From contig CM067503.1 of assembly GCA_034509495.1 (NCBI GenBank), positions 25,861,768 to 25,925,767 on the forward strand: a stretch of DNA of 64,000 nucleotides, given 5' to 3'. Origin of the DNA: Acestrorhynchus altus. Taxonomy: Eukaryota > Chordata > Actinopteri > Characiformes > Acestrorhynchidae. The notes under the pieces are model-generated. The model saw only the letters and a program-made list of their open reading frames with translations, was not told where the DNA came from and ran no database searches. Within the stretch, counting starts at the first letter, position 1; every line of letters begins with the position of its first letter. The position numbers and the translations under genes were made by a program. Of the stretch, positions 1-11,819 are shown piece by piece.

Positions 1-87
1 TTTTCTGGCCCTCAAGGTCTATTCCAGTCCCCCCCTGCTGTGAAGTGTCAGAGTGGAGGCGAGCCAAGGGTGAGAGGTGTCGAGTGT

Positions 88-98
88 GGGGGGGGGGG
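88..98 (+). repeat. G homopolymer run
   Basis: An uninterrupted run of about eleven G lies in an otherwise mixed, GC-moderate block at the left edge (1-120). It has no gene context. A single run cannot form an intramolecular quadruplex by itself, and it is a likely sequencing-error site. Confidence 0.7.
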
Positions 99-354
99 TG
101 CAAGCTTCCACATCCTCAAACAATAATAACAATCTGAGACAGGTCTCGGGAAGCCATTTTAGAGGATGTCACAAGCAAGCAAGAAGAGGAAACATTAGCT
201 GTGTTGTCAGTGGTGCATACTGTTAACATTTGCATCTTATGGCATGTATAAGTAGTTAAGATTTTATGATGAGGATTGATGCTGCTGTCCTGATTTTTAT
301 AAGCTGAGAGATTACTTTCATAATTTTTTACTTAACCATGTGATGAAATGTCAG

Positions 355-530
355 CTAGTAGTTGACCTCAGAAAGCAGCTAAAATTCAGTTGTTACCAAC
401 TTAGTTAAATCCATGTTTATTTGACAAGGAACCTTCCAGTACATGTTTACTGCTCTGTCCACATGTACATTTTCCACCTGAATGCAGGGGTGGGCCACTG
501 ACACACATATTGGGATACTGAGGAAAACAA
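355..530 (+). repeat. R1 interspersed repeat, copy 1
   Basis: This block resembles 42580-42770 and the reverse complement of 18836-19050. Shared pieces, in order, are AGCTAAAATTCA, TGTTTACTGCTCTGTCCA, CTGAATGCAG and a final stretch ending near ATATTGGGA. The copy is diverged and lacks the GGGGTGGGGCT core intact. No open frame is shared between copies, so R1 looks like a non-autonomous interspersed element of unknown class. Confidence 0.6.
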
Positions 531-2088
531 AAAAAGGAAGGGATGTTTTCTCTTCTTTTTTTGCTTAAAGTTAAAGTTAAAGTTTTTAAAATGAAACTCC
601 TGAGGAGGGATTATACTGATACCTGCATAAATATACAGGTTTTTTTTAATTTTTATTTTTTTTATTTGGACTTATTACAAGTATTTTGAAGAACATATTA
701 TAAATATAATTGTCAATATAATCATTACAAATAACTCATCAATATTCTTGAAATTTCATCTCAAATAAAGTTACAGTCTGTCTATATACATCATTGTGGA
801 TGTTCGGAAACTACTTTGAGCTAAATGGACAGTAATGTAAATGCCTTGATACCTTGAAAAAATTAACATGATGCTTTCATCATGTAAACATGTAAAATGC
901 AAACCTTGTATCTCACAAGACAATTGTTTTCAATGGATGGCCATCGAAGAAAAGCAAGAACTGACGACTAAGTGTAGGGTCTCTGTCTTTAAATTATAGG
1001 GTTTCTTAGTCATTGAGGACTAATGGAGGCACTCAGTATGAGGTAATCGGTAGTGAATGATCATGGAACATGGACCATGGATGGAGATGATGAGCTTGAC
1101 TTGTTACTTCTGTAGATCTTGCTGTCCACCTGTCTTTGCAGATGGACTGAGTGGTCCAGGTAGGCATCAGAAGCCTACATTGTAACCTCAGGAATACCTA
1201 CAGATGAGTCATGTATCACAGGCGAAGATTGTTCCAACTTTCCAGATCACCAATGCAAAAGCAGGCAGGGTTGCATAAACTGCCCAGTTATTTTTTGGTC
1301 CAGACAAAAATGTGTAAGACGACTGTTTGAAATCAAATAAAGTCACAGAGGGAGAAAGACATGGAGTTTGCTCACCAGGCCTAGTATGTTCTTGTATTTC
1401 CTACTAACTTCCATTTCTTGTGAGGGAGAATTAATGATATTTTGTTTGTCTGCAAAGAAAAAGTCGAGTGATGCAGTTCAATCTCAGAACCCATGCATCC
1501 TTTCTGCTTATTAGCATGATTGAACCAGCTGCTATGTATTTAGTGACTTATCACATAAGCCCTATGGAAATGCTCATAAAGAAACGTAATGAAAGAAGTA
1601 CATTTTTGTGTCATTAGTAAATTAGAATGAGACACTTGCAATCAGTGCACAAAAGCAAGCAGTCGTGCCTTAATGGTGTGATTGTATGTTCTAAATGACA
1701 GGATGGGAGACTGAATGGCTCCATCTCGCCAGAGAGAGAAGTAACTGTATTTTGACTGTGCCACCTGTCACATACAGAGACCGCTCAAACTGATAAGAGA
1801 CTTCAGAGCGAGGAAGGGGGCTGACACAGCGACAGGTATTGTACCTCATAAAAATGACTGAATGGCATCTCATTTGCACAGTGTATACAGAAGTAGATAA
1901 TAAAACATAAATGGCTTAATTGGAGCTGATTTTTGCTTCAGGTCCATCAATGCAGTGCTTAATGATGTCTTTCATTCTTTTTTTGTATATATATTTGCAC
2001 ATTTATTACATTGTGCCATTACTGCCACTGTTTATAACATCTGTATGTACTGCAGTGAAGGATTCTGTATGGTCTTAAGAGGAATTTA
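531..2088. other. No gene seen; AT-rich unique sequence
   Basis: Reading both strands I see only short frames. The tract at 560-760 is T- and A-rich, with runs of T. I recognise no transposon ends, tRNA boxes or protein motifs in this stretch. Confidence 0.5.
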
Positions 2089-2283
2089 ACCCCAACTTAA
2101 TCATAAAACCTAACACTTCCTTGAACCCCAACCTTAACCAATAAAACCTAAACCTAAGCCTTACTCTAACCCTATATTAACTATAAAACCTAATTCTAAA
2201 CCTTACTCTAAACCTAACTTTAACCAATAAAACCTAAACCTAACCCTTACTCTAACCCTAACCTTAACAATACAACCTAAACA
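2089..2283 (+). repeat. 42-bp telomere-like minisatellite, about 4.5 units
   Basis: Successive units of about 42 bp can be aligned by eye. Each carries an AAAACCTAAACCTAA core followed by CTTACTCTAACCCTA, with units starting near 2095, 2135, 2175 and 2218. CCTAACCCTAACC-like motifs recur, so the array resembles degenerate telomere sequence, but the true period is about 42 bp rather than 6. It lies in gene-free DNA. It could be a decayed interstitial telomeric tract that re-expanded as a longer unit, or a minisatellite that merely contains the motif. Confidence 0.75.
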
Positions 2284-4824
2284 TATTGAGCTTCTTGTGA
2301 AATTGAATATGCATAATTTTACAAGCTATATTTAAGGGGAAAACTGCAAGCTTTGATGTGTGTGATGTGTGATTTGTGGCTTCTTTTTCATGTACATTCT
2401 AATCTTGTTTGTGTCCATTTGCAAAACTGCAGCACCATCATGTACTGTAGCGCTGATAATGCTTTTTAGTGATTTATATACATATTTTTTGGATTACATG
2501 TAAAACAAACACTGTTATTACTGAACATCACATGAAAGCATATGACATCACACCTGCATACCTCATAGCAGGGTTACTGCTACACTCATGTTTGGTGACA
2601 TTGTGGTTCAGTTAATAGTCTTATAAGCCATATGCTGGATTATTTATCAGTGGAGCAGTGGTAAGAAAGGTTTATGCATTTACCTTTCCGGTCATTAAGT
2701 CAGCTTCCAAACTCTTCTAAACTCCACATTACCCCTTGCTATGTGGGGTGCTTAGCTAATGAAGACAAATCCTTTTGGGTTACATGGATAAGTTTAAACT
2801 CCTCGAGAGCGTCCTCAGGAGCGATTAGTAGTGTCTCTGTGGCAGTGAGCTTGAATGCTGTTCATTTCTTCTTTTTGCAGAGTTAGACACATGGAGGGCC
2901 AGGTGTTCCTCCTCCTCCCTTCAGACTTTCCATGATACTAATCCACTGCAGCCTTCCAAATAATCCTATCAACCTTCCCGCTCAAGCAAATGAGGGCAGA
3001 AATTACTTAAAGGCATTACTCTCGGAGAGGGCAAACACATAGACTCTCTCTGTTTGCTTTTCCTGCTTTTCTCCATGTCTGCTAGCTAATGCCCCTGCTG
3101 TAATTGTTGATGCTGGTTAAGCCTCGGAGGGGTGTTGAGCTCAATAAGGTGTACTGCTGTGTGTTATAGCAGAGAGAGGAAGATTAATATGTTTTGTAGT
3201 TTGTACTTGTAGCCAGCATTTGGTTAACATCAACAGGAGATGTGCAACAGTGAAAGACTATAATCTTAGTATTATTACATGCTAGGCCAAGGAGACTCTG
3301 TAATACTAATGAAGGAATAAAAGCTTTATAAAACTGGAGTGATACCTTCCTCAAGACTGCATCTGATTCAGCACAATCCTTATTAGCTCTACCAGTTCTT
3401 CCATGTACTCTTAATTCTCAGCCCTTGGAATAATAAAGGAGCTTTCCTAGAGAGGATGAGAATAACCTAACCTCCATCTCTGTACGAAGACAGCAACCTT
3501 TCCTTTTTCTTGCCTAGTGCACAGCAAGAAGCCCTTAAATGCCCTTCAGTCTGGTTCCTTCCACAGATCATCCAGTGGGAGGGCTGCTGTCTTCTCCCTG
3601 ACACAGCAACCCTCGTTTTGTGATCCATCGCTGACGGCCATTTTGGCTCCAGGTAGACGTTGCCCTTTTACAGTGTTTGAGAAAAATATTATCCCAGTTT
3701 TGAGAACCTGTGTGACTGGTCTCATGCACAAAGCAGCAGGTTCACGGCTCTCCCACTTTTTTAGGCCAAAGTAATGCACTATAACAAACTGAGATGAGAA
3801 AATTACATCTACCAAGAAAACACACAAAGTGCTGTCAAAATCCGTGCTTTATTCCCTTTTGTCAGTGATACTGGTCCCTTTAGTGCTGTCATAGAATTGA
3901 AAAACGTGCCATTCTTCTTTGAAATATTTCCCAAGCAACTATTCTATTACTATCCTATAAATATAAAGACCTCTTGCCATTCAGGGAAACTGTGAGCATA
4001 CTCTCTGATTAGTACCAAAGAGCTACTCTTCAAAACTCTACCACTTGTCAGGTCAAGGTAATGCATGTTTACTTCTTTTGCTATGGTGATGGGTTACTTG
4101 TTCTTGTTACTTTAATCATGTACAAACAGGTAAAGAGGGCAACAGTTGTGAGAAGAATCTACCAGAGAAGCTTGAAGTGGACAACAGAATGCTGCCAAAT
4201 CCTTGTTTTCTTCACTGTGCTGTTCTCAAAGTATTACCAACCCCATAACATTAAATCATGCACTTTAAATCCTTCAGCTATTTTGCCACTCACTCAGTCT
4301 CTGTGCAAAATCAATTGGCCAGTTCTAGAAATGTCAAGAACATTTTGTTATATCATTAACATATTTCAGGCCAAGGAAGTGTACTGGAACTGAAGGTGTT
4401 GTCAGGCTGTTGATTGGAAGGCTATTATTACTCTTCATAATGTTCACGAAACTAAAGTTCTAATTGCTAATGGAATGTACATTTGAGAAGTGTCAAGAAT
4501 CTTGAAAGAAGCAGTGTAGAAGGAATGAGAATGTAGAGCAATTGCTCAGTTCTGATTAACTGTGTGACTGTTACTACTACTACTACTACTTGTAGCATTC
4601 AACACCTAATATTGGCAAAGAGTAATAATAATAGTTCAAAATTAGTAATAATAGCCTGACAATCAAGAACCTCCAGTTTCAGTACAATGTACTGACTGAG
4701 TTAAGGACATGAGAAAATATTCTTGACATCTCTACAACTGACCTGTTGCCTTAGTTTTGTCTCCTGAAATTGTTTTGCACAGAGACTGAATGAATGTGCG
4801 GCAAAATAGAAGAAGGGTTTAAAT
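2284..4824. other. No gene seen; unique sequence
   Basis: The open frames here (for example 3517-3774 and 4061-4393) show no recognisable domain, and overlapping frames on the other strand are about as long. A short (TAC)n run is at 4570-4590. No repeat family was recognised by comparison with the rest of the window. Confidence 0.45.
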
Positions 4825-4945
4825 CAGGGATGGGGAACTCCAGTAATGAAGGCACATATTCCTGTTTTGTTTTTTTCCTGATCAAGCACACTTGACTCAA
4901 CTCACAAGTTATCAGCAATCACTTGAAGAAGAATCCATGAAAGGA
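4825..4945 (+). mobile_element. hAT-type miniature element, left fragment
   Basis: The block starts CAGGGATGGGGAACTCCAG and continues with a CTGATCAAGCACACTTGACTC-like piece. This is the left end of a common fish non-autonomous hAT repeat as I remember it (opening with GGGGAACTCCAGTCCTGGA). The expected right terminal repeat is not visible, so the copy is truncated. The family assignment comes from memory; the truncation is seen directly. Confidence 0.55.
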
Positions 4946-5969
4946 GGTTACAAAATATAGTGTTACAAAAATCCTTATTTCTCATTGTGTAACTTGGCCT
5001 TTCCAAATGTTGTCATGAAGTGTTAAAATATGTTATTTTGAGAAATATCCCAAGTTATTTAAACTACGTGCTATCCCTGGAACGAAATTCTAAGGACATG
5101 CACAGTCAAATCTAGCAACAAATGGAACAATTTCTCATACCATCTCATTACGTCACTACCAAGCTCAGGGTAATGGGGTAATGTACTGTAATTGGAAGTG
5201 TTGTCTGGTTGGCAGACTAATAATATCAGTCATGGTGGTCAACATCTGAATGTTGTAGTACATGGTACTGGGTGTACTGAAGGAGCTAATGAGGGCCACA
5301 GTTGTGGACTGTAAATGATGGTGCAGCAGGAAAGAGAGAGATTGTAGAGGGCTATTAAAATACCTGTGTTGAAAGCCCTGCAAAATTCAATGATGTCTTC
5401 CTCTCAACGTTGCTGAACCTTGTCAAATCAACAATGTGTTTACAGAAATATCCCAGAGTGATGTACTTTTGCAGTGAATTTTCTTTCAAAGGTAACTCCT
5501 GCTGTCATGGAATGTTAAAACATGGCACCCTACTATGAGAAATTTCTCATTCAACTATTCCAGAGCTCACTTCGTCTCCGTTTGTGCACCTGTAGAACCA
5601 ATTTTTGAGGGTGCAACTGATTTGATGGGTGACGCCTAACAAGACGAATAGTCCAATTTTAGTAACATCAAGCTGCACGCAGCAGCAAGGCAATTCATAT
5701 TGTAATTTTTGGTATGAAATGTGAGTTGGAGAAATTGATACCATTAAGAAGAGCAGTTGTCTGTGGCAGGATGGAAGGGAGAAGGAATATTTTTCTCCCA
5801 TTAGAAGGTTTTTTCTGTCTGCTCTGTCTGATTAATTGCTGTACAATGGTAAATATTTTCATCAGTCCTTTTTGATAAGTACTGTTGGACACTAAAATCT
5901 TGCCAGGATTCATGTGTGCCATCCAGCATCTTTAAGAAACACAAGAATAGTTATTTTGCAGTTACAGAA
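4946..5969. other. No gene seen; unique sequence
   Basis: Short frames only. Two pieces at about 5005-5050 and 5498-5550 look alike (GTCATG, then GTTAAAA, then GAGAAAT), which may be an old duplication, but the match is too weak to call. Confidence 0.4.
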
Positions 5970-6165
5970 AGAGGTGGGGGAAGGGAATTGAAAACAAAAC
6001 AAGAAATAAGCAGAGAAAGTGAGGGGGGGAGACAGGTTTTCTCAAAGACAAAGAGGAGAGAGAGAGCAGCGGAGCGAGAAAGTGATGGAAAGGGAGAAAA
6101 TGGAAAAGAGAGATGGTGAAGGGGAGAGAGAGCGCGATAGAAAGAAGCAGAGGGAGAGAGAATGC
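5970..6165 (+). repeat. Polypurine GA-rich tract
   Basis: A long imperfect purine stretch of mixed GAGA, GGAGA and GAAAG words covers most of this interval on the + strand. It explains the overlapping open frames rich in Arg, Glu and Lys on one strand and Ser and Leu on the other, none of which is a real protein. Such tracts can adopt triplex (H-DNA) structure; that is general knowledge, not shown here. Confidence 0.75.
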
Positions 6166-6169
6166 AGCG

Positions 6170-6500
6170 AATCATCTGTCATCCTGCCGAGTAATAATTC
6201 AAACCTCCCCTTTGAAGCCTTGAATCCACATTGACCGGTCATTTTAAATCAGGATCATTGTGCACGGGCCTGCATTGTGTACGGTTTCTGCGGCCTTGCC
6301 CTGGAGGCATCTGGGCTTACTCTAATGCCCCTGCTTCAACTTAGGCCCTCCCTAAACACCCCCCACCACTCTCTCAACCTCCCTGGCCTCACGTGAAATA
6401 TTGACCACTGTGAATAATTGATTGTTTCACCTTCAAGCCTATCAGAATGTAGATGTCTGCGAAAACCACCGTGTAGTATTTATGCCTGGGCTCTACGACT
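6170..6500. other. Balanced-composition block, possible conserved noncoding element
   Basis: This block is less AT-biased than its surroundings, lacks simple repeats, and holds TAATAATTCAAA, GTGAATAATTGATTG and CACGTG-like (TCACGTGA at 6391-6398) motifs. No open frame with recognisable content is present. Calling it regulatory is inference from composition and motif density only. Confidence 0.2.
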
Positions 6501-7021
6501 GCAGAGGCCAATGCTCTAGCCCTACGTGAGCCCTACGTGGTCATACTATCAGTGGCATGTGGCTCAGCAGCTGCCACTGGACAAAGTACAGTGGTAGATA
6601 TATGATGTAGGGAGAAGAGATGGGAAATGAGTATATGTGTGATGAAGGCTGAATGTTTCATTTACAGTGGGATACATGAGCTACATGAAAACTGCCCATT
6701 TCTGTCTGATGGTTCAGAGGGATTTGATGTAGAATGTAATGCCAGCACCTGATGTAGCACATGCAGTCCTGTAGTTCCAGGCATTTCAGGTCTAAAATTT
6801 GGAAGCAATACTAAATAAACAGTTGTAAAATAAACAATGTTAATTCTTTTGGGAAAAATATTGAAACCATTTTTATGTCATTGTCATATAATTTAGCTTT
6901 GTGTTAATTTGAGACCCCTCCCCCAAAATAAATACATAAATAATACATATACAAATTCTATTAAAGATATGTTGTACAAGAATTTGTCCTTAAAAAACCT
7001 GTTTGTTAAAAATAATGTTAT
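6500..7021. other. No gene seen; AT-rich unique sequence
   Basis: No protein motif or transposon end was recognised. Composition becomes strongly AT-rich from about 6790 onward. Confidence 0.45.
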
Positions 7022-7116
7022 GTCCTTGACAAGGGTTTGACGCCCTTATCCAGAGCCACTGTGATATACAGTTGTCATGAATTTAATTGTCTTGTAAATG
7101 TAAATGTAAATGTATA
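7022..7116 (+). mobile_element. R7 SINE-like repeat, copy 1
   Basis: The core TTGACGCCCTTATCCAGAG is the hallmark of a very common fish short repeat in which I remember GACGCTCTTATCCAGAGCGA as consensus. The copy ends in an (ATGTAA)n-type tail at about 7094-7116. It resembles 40992-41110 in the same window. Only a short core survives. The family is recalled from memory. Confidence 0.55.
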
Positions 7117-7778
7117 TCCCCACATTTCTCCTAGAACTGAAAAAAGCTCTTTTCATGTTCTAGTCAAATAACATACAAGACTGAATAATTTACATGGAAC
7201 AATGATGTTTTTTAATTATTACATATTTTTAAATTAATTTATTATTATTATTATTTTTAAAAGAAATTCCAAAATAGATTTAGGCTATTAAATGTATGCA
7301 CCTGGGAAAAAAATGTGAACCTGTGAAAAAAATACAGCCAAATGTTTCATTTTGTTTGGTTTTGTTTTCTCATTTTGGTGCATAAATTATGGTAAACACT
7401 TAAGTTGTGCAACAATTCTGTGTTTCGTTCTGAGATCTAGTTTATTTTTTTGACACTATGGTGACACACCCCTTTTTATAGTGTGAACATAATAGTAATG
7501 GAAACGTCAGTGATGAGTTTATATGATTGACACTATAATTAGCTGGCAAAACAATTGTCAACAAACAAACAATATGGTATATATGAAGCTTTGATGTATA
7601 AATAAAAAGCAAACATTCAGTAATGTGGCCTATGGTTTGATTTCAGTGACTGTGGTATTGGCCATTAGCAAGGATTAACATAGAACTATGCTATTGAAAA
7701 TCCCTCCGGTAAGTGACGTATCTAAATGAAGACTAATTGTATGCTCACCGATCTGCAATAGGCCATGAATTATTTTGC
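7117..7778. other. No gene seen; AT-rich unique sequence
   Basis: It includes an ATT trinucleotide run near 7236-7254. No other structure was recognised. Confidence 0.45.

Positions 7779-7826
<48 letters not shown>
7779..7826 (+). repeat. Compound (GT)8(GA)16 microsatellite
   Basis: Pure GT units switch directly into pure GA units with no intervening base, ending at ATCACTGG. Confidence 0.97.
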
Positions 7827-7828
<2 letters not shown>

Positions 7829-9029
7829 ACTGGATTCACACACATCCTGGATTAGCATGGGCGAATGACCTTGGTCTAGCGCTTATGTAGAAACTAGGTC
7901 TGATTGTTTAGTTAGAGGGAAGTGCTCTCAGTCTGGTGAGATCAACAGTATTTTGTGTTGTTTCTCCAAGGACATCTACAAGGTCTACTTTTTCTTGTGC
8001 TCTCTCTCTCTTCAGTGCTCCTGTTGTCTTCCATACCATGCTGTTCTTCTTAAAGCTTTCTGTTTAATGAAAACATAGCGAGTAAATGTGTCTCATATTT
8101 TACCTCAGATGGCCTGATGACAGGCTGCTTAATCTTTCCTCATTTGACAGGCTAATTTGACAGTGGAGGTGGCAAGCAGCATGGGGATGCATGCATGTCA
8201 CTCTAAATAATAATTTGAATAAATGGAGACTTTCAGGCTGTGTGTTTAAAATTGTCATGTTAGAGCTTCTCAGTGTGTGGTATGCTGGTAGTCATGAAGC
8301 ACAGATGCTGGTGGAATCAGTCCTGGCTGTTGGTTTCTTTGCAGGGGTTGGGGGTTGTGTCGCACGATCTGCAGAGATTGGCACCCTTACTTATCCACGC
8401 ATACATCACCACAGCTCATTTGAAATATGGATACTGACACTGATGTCAGTCCCTTGTTCAGTGCTCTTGCACATACATTTTGGTATTGAGTGCCTAGCAG
8501 TCCATTGTGGGATATCTGGAAACACACTGCAAAAAAAGATTTCAAAAAAATAAAATTTTATGATGAACATATTAATTATTATATGATTTATGGTGTATAA
8601 TAAATATCTTAATATTCATTATGTCTTAAAGATATATTTATGCCTTATGTTCATTTTACTTATTTTAAGTGTTAAATGTATTTGTACTTTTTACAATTAT
8701 TTTTAAAGTGTCTTTTTCAGTTGGCAGAAAATAATGTAAAATTTAGCTTTTGATTAAAAAATGACACTGAGTTGATCAAATTACTTCAAATGGGTCCAAA
8801 ACCAATGTGCAATGTGTGTGGATGCAGCTTTTCATTCCAAACAAACTTCCCAGCTCGTAGTGTCTGCAGAAGTTGATGTAGCCTGTGATGCAGTCTCTCA
8901 TATTGTTAATGTCCTCACCAGCAGTCTATGGCCTCAAAGCAGATGTGCAGAGCTTCCTCTGCCGGTCTGATGGTCACCAGTTGCCGTAAGACCACTGGTT
9001 AGTATGTGGGAGTAAGTTGAACCAGATTT
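7827..9029. other. No gene seen; unique sequence with an AT-rich core
   Basis: The open frame at 8191-8553 (120 codons) has no domain I recognise and its composition matches the surrounding DNA. The interval 8520-8760 is extremely AT-rich. The stretch 8880-9000 may be further diverged LINE sequence leading into the fragment at 9030, but I cannot prove this. Confidence 0.4.
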
Positions 9030-9144
9030 TGATCTGATCTTCACAGTGATGGAAGTGCAGATGAACTGTATGCAAATGTTAAAGATGTATACAGTTCATC
9101 TGTGCTTCCAGCATTGGGAAGATCAGATCATAATCTTGTTGAGT
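9030..9144 (+). mobile_element. LINE endonuclease scrap with inverted duplication (hairpin)
   Basis: Read on + from 9072, the sequence encodes residues ANVKDVYSSS followed by LGRSDHNLV. This matches the C-terminal motif of the AP-type endonuclease of fish non-LTR retrotransposons, where SDHN holds catalytic residues. The preceding 44 bases (9030-9073) are an inverted copy of 9087-9130, with 38 of 44 positions complementary and a 13-base spacer. As RNA, four of the six mismatches would be G-U wobbles. The coding piece is a small part of a LINE ORF2 and is dead. The flanks diverge at once, so this is an isolated relic. Confidence 0.7.
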
Positions 9145-9264
9145 ACAGTTAACAAACTGGTGGAATTTTGGTTGTATGGAGGAGAGTGAGACATAATTGA
9201 AATCACCTGAAATGGCAAGGAAAGAGTTTGGATGCTGAGTCTGAAGTCTTGCAGTTGCTGAGAG

Positions 9265-9370
9265 TATGACGTTTTACACCGGATGCCCTTCCTGACGCAA
9301 CCCTCACTATTTATCCGGGCTTGGGACCGGCACCAGAAGTGCACAAACTACACCCCTAATGGCTGGTTTA
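9265..9370 (+). mobile_element. Fish LINE/SINE-type repeat fragment
   Basis: It contains GGATGCCCTTCCTGACGCAA followed by CCGGGCTTGGGACCGGCAC. I remember this combination from a widespread fish retroposon in which a line about GTGCA and a GGCTGG end follow; both appear here in decayed form. No coding capacity is visible. The clade (RTE- or L2-type) cannot be settled from the sequence alone. Confidence 0.65.
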
Positions 9371-10258
9371 GCTGCTAGTATTATGTACACAACAAAAACA
9401 AGTTTTGCATGAACTTGCTTTGGAAAACAGCTATTGTAGCAAAAGTTTGTTGGGGGTGGGGCAAGCAGTGAGTTTATTTTTTACGAGGCAATCAAACAGC
9501 AAGTTCTGAATAGTGTTTTTGGTACAGTATCATTGTGGTATTCTGACTAAAACATGCCACACACCTTTCATTATTGCCCCATAGAACTATGGTTACTTGT
9601 GGAAAAGACGCATGTCTTCAGCATTGTGTGAGACGTGTCATTTCTTAATCCTGGGTTCCCCCTGCAGTTGAGCATTTGAATTAAATAATAATATAATTAG
9701 ACTATAATAATAGCAGTGTTCACAAGCATTGTCCTGCCTGCTTCACCAGAATTACAAAGTGCAGTTAGCTTTGTGCTGAGCCAAGAGAGGAGATTGTAGA
9801 GACACTATTTCCTATTCTCAAGTCAGTGCAGCATCAGCATGATTTTAAATCATAAAATCATTTTATTAAGTAAAAATGCTACATAATGCTTTAATTTTAC
9901 ATAATTCTTTTCCTGAATGAACATCATTTAATTGCCAACATTAATATATAACCTAGTGATGTCATGATCAAGTTATTTTGCCCCAGATTTTAATCTGATC
10001 TAATCCCTTTATGATAAGTAACAACCAATATTGATCTGAGCCAATCTTTGTGTTTGCATTAATAATAGAGCACCACAGTTTACATAAGATATGCTGCTGA
10101 TTAATACTGAAGTAAAATCACTTTATTTCAGTAACAGTTTATATAACAAGACATTCTGAACTTGAATATTTAGTTTACAGGAAACCTTTATTGAATCTTA
10201 ATGTTTTGACCGACTCCCTGACCATTCAGCTGCCAGTGCCTTTAAAACACTGTAGTCT

Positions 10259-10262
<4 letters not shown>
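9371..10262. other. No gene seen; AT-rich unique sequence
   Basis: A GATC/TGATC-rich piece at about 9955-10050 may be a decayed hAT-type end (GTGATGTCATGATCAAG), but no matching partner end was found. Nothing else was recognised. Confidence 0.4.

Positions 10263-10348
<86 letters not shown>
10263..10348 (+). repeat. (TG)n microsatellite
   Basis: About 43 dinucleotide units with one TTTG interruption near 10322. It produces spurious poly-Cys/Val and poly-His/Thr frames. Confidence 0.98.
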
Positions 10349-10551
10349 CACAGTATTACTCATATGTTTAGTTGTTTGTTGACTACTGATGTATAATAAT
10401 TCATTTTTAGAGTGGTGAACACACTGTGATTGGGTTTCTATAGTGTGTGTTTGCATTAGCATTAGTGTCCTCTTAGTCCTGAACTCCTTCAGAGCAGGTT
10501 TATAAACCAAGAGAGGCCGCTTGTGCCTGTTAAACAGCTCTAGTTTATATA

Positions 10552-11778
10552 CAGTGTCCACTATAATTATTGGCTCCCCTCGTTAAGCATTCTTAGGCTT
10601 CTAATAAATTCTTTTTTTTATAATAGTATAGGACAACAATGAACATTTCACAAGATGGATGAATACAGAGAGAGGGATCTTTGACACAGTCTCTCTAAAT
10701 CCCGGGTCCTCTCCTATGCAGTCTTCTCTTCAGCTCACCCCACAGGTTTTCAATAGGGTTGAGGTCTGGGAATGGAAATGGCCATGGTTTTAAGTCTGAA
10801 CAGCTTGATTTTTTGTCTGGTGAACCAATTATGTGTAGATTTGGCCACATGTTTAGGGTCATTGTCTTGCTGAAAGACCCATCTTTCAGGCAGAGGCCAC
10901 CAGGTTTTGATGTCCTGGTATTTCAAAGAGTTTATGATGCCATTCACCTTAACAATTTTCCTGGGGCCTTTGGATAAGAAACAGGCCCACAGCATCACCA
11001 ATCCTCCCCCATACTTCTCAGTGGGCAAGAAGTGCTTTTCACATACTCATCTGTTGTGTTACATCAGGCTCACTTAGTGTTTGTTGTAAGTGAGAAAAGA
11101 CTTTTTTCACGCATGCCTCCCAAACAACTTGTTGGCATGTAGATAGCACCTCATGGTGGTAATGGAAACTTTGTGACCACAAGATGCTACTCTTTGATGC
11201 AATTCTATAACAGTGAGTTTTGGGGAACTTTTTACTTCTCTTACCCTCACAGTGCATGGTGGAAAGATAAACTTGCATCCTCATCCAGGCTTGTTTGCTA
11301 CTGTTGCTGTTATTTTAAACTTCTTGATGACAGTAGATATGGGCAGGTGTAGGCGAGGGGCTATTTTCTTGCAGCCATTGCCTGACTTTTGAAGGTCAAC
11401 ACACAACTGCCTTACTTGAATGGTATGTTTTCTTGTGTTTCCCATTTTGAAGAGTGCATAAGAGATATGGGCCTCTGTGTCGCATCATATTTATACCTCA
11501 GGGCAACCGGAAGTGATAATTTACTAGTTCAAGGTTCCTAGATACTCTGATCAACTTTATAAACTATAGTAGATATTACAGTTACATTTATTTAGGAAGT
11601 GTTAGAGGTGCAAATAATTGTGGAACAGGAGATTTTATGAAAAATGATTATTTCTTAATGATTTTAATCAATTTAGTTTAATTGAGTTAAAGGTTACATG
11701 TTCTACAGTTGTCAATGTGATATTATGCTTCTGCAATAAAACTTTACTTTAAGGCTTTTAACACATATTATCCATGGT
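10552..11778 (-). mobile_element. Tc1-like DNA transposon, broken copy
   Basis: The left end starts CAGTGTCCACTATAATTATT directly after a TA dinucleotide, as expected for a Tc1 insertion. The transposase reads on the minus strand. The matching outer tip at the right is missing: the sequence has the subterminal TTTAACACATATTATCCATGG and then runs into unrelated repeat R6. An internal piece with a related motif, CAAATAATTGTGGAACAGG, lies near 11610. The element is therefore truncated at its right tip and cannot be mobilised as it stands. Confidence 0.85.
10690..11445 (-). pseudogene. Tc1-type transposase pseudogene
   Basis: The reading starts at ATG 11445-11443 (residues MGNTRKHTI), the usual Tc1 N-terminus leading to the paired-like DNA-binding region. 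Further along come LHANKLFGRHA, then GGGLVMLWACF, then VFQQDNDPKH with the second catalytic Asp. The third catalytic region PDLNPIENLWGELK lies at about 10755-10715 in a different frame, so a frameshift falls near 10785. Other frame changes and an in-frame stop occur before the DDE core. The family normally has about 340 residues; the coding span is about 250 codons, so internal material is lost. Tc1 transposase cuts and pastes the element at TA sites in the nucleus; this copy is inactive. Confidence 0.9.
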
Positions 11779-11819
11779 TACGGATAAATGTGGAGGGTGC
11801 TGTAGTTTCAGAACCAGTT

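Noticed and set aside
5005..5550. Possible old duplication between 5005-5050 and 5498-5550
   Set aside because: Too few shared words to tell from chance.
10191..10561. Cys/Val-rich and His/Thr-rich frames, also at 12108, 13663, 14043, 15501, 28530, 45463 and 56584
   Set aside because: Products of dinucleotide repeats, which stay open in several frames.
11039..11284. 81-codon minus-strand frame
   Set aside because: It is an off-frame reading of the Tc1 transposase; the true frame gives FGRHA and related motifs over the same bases.
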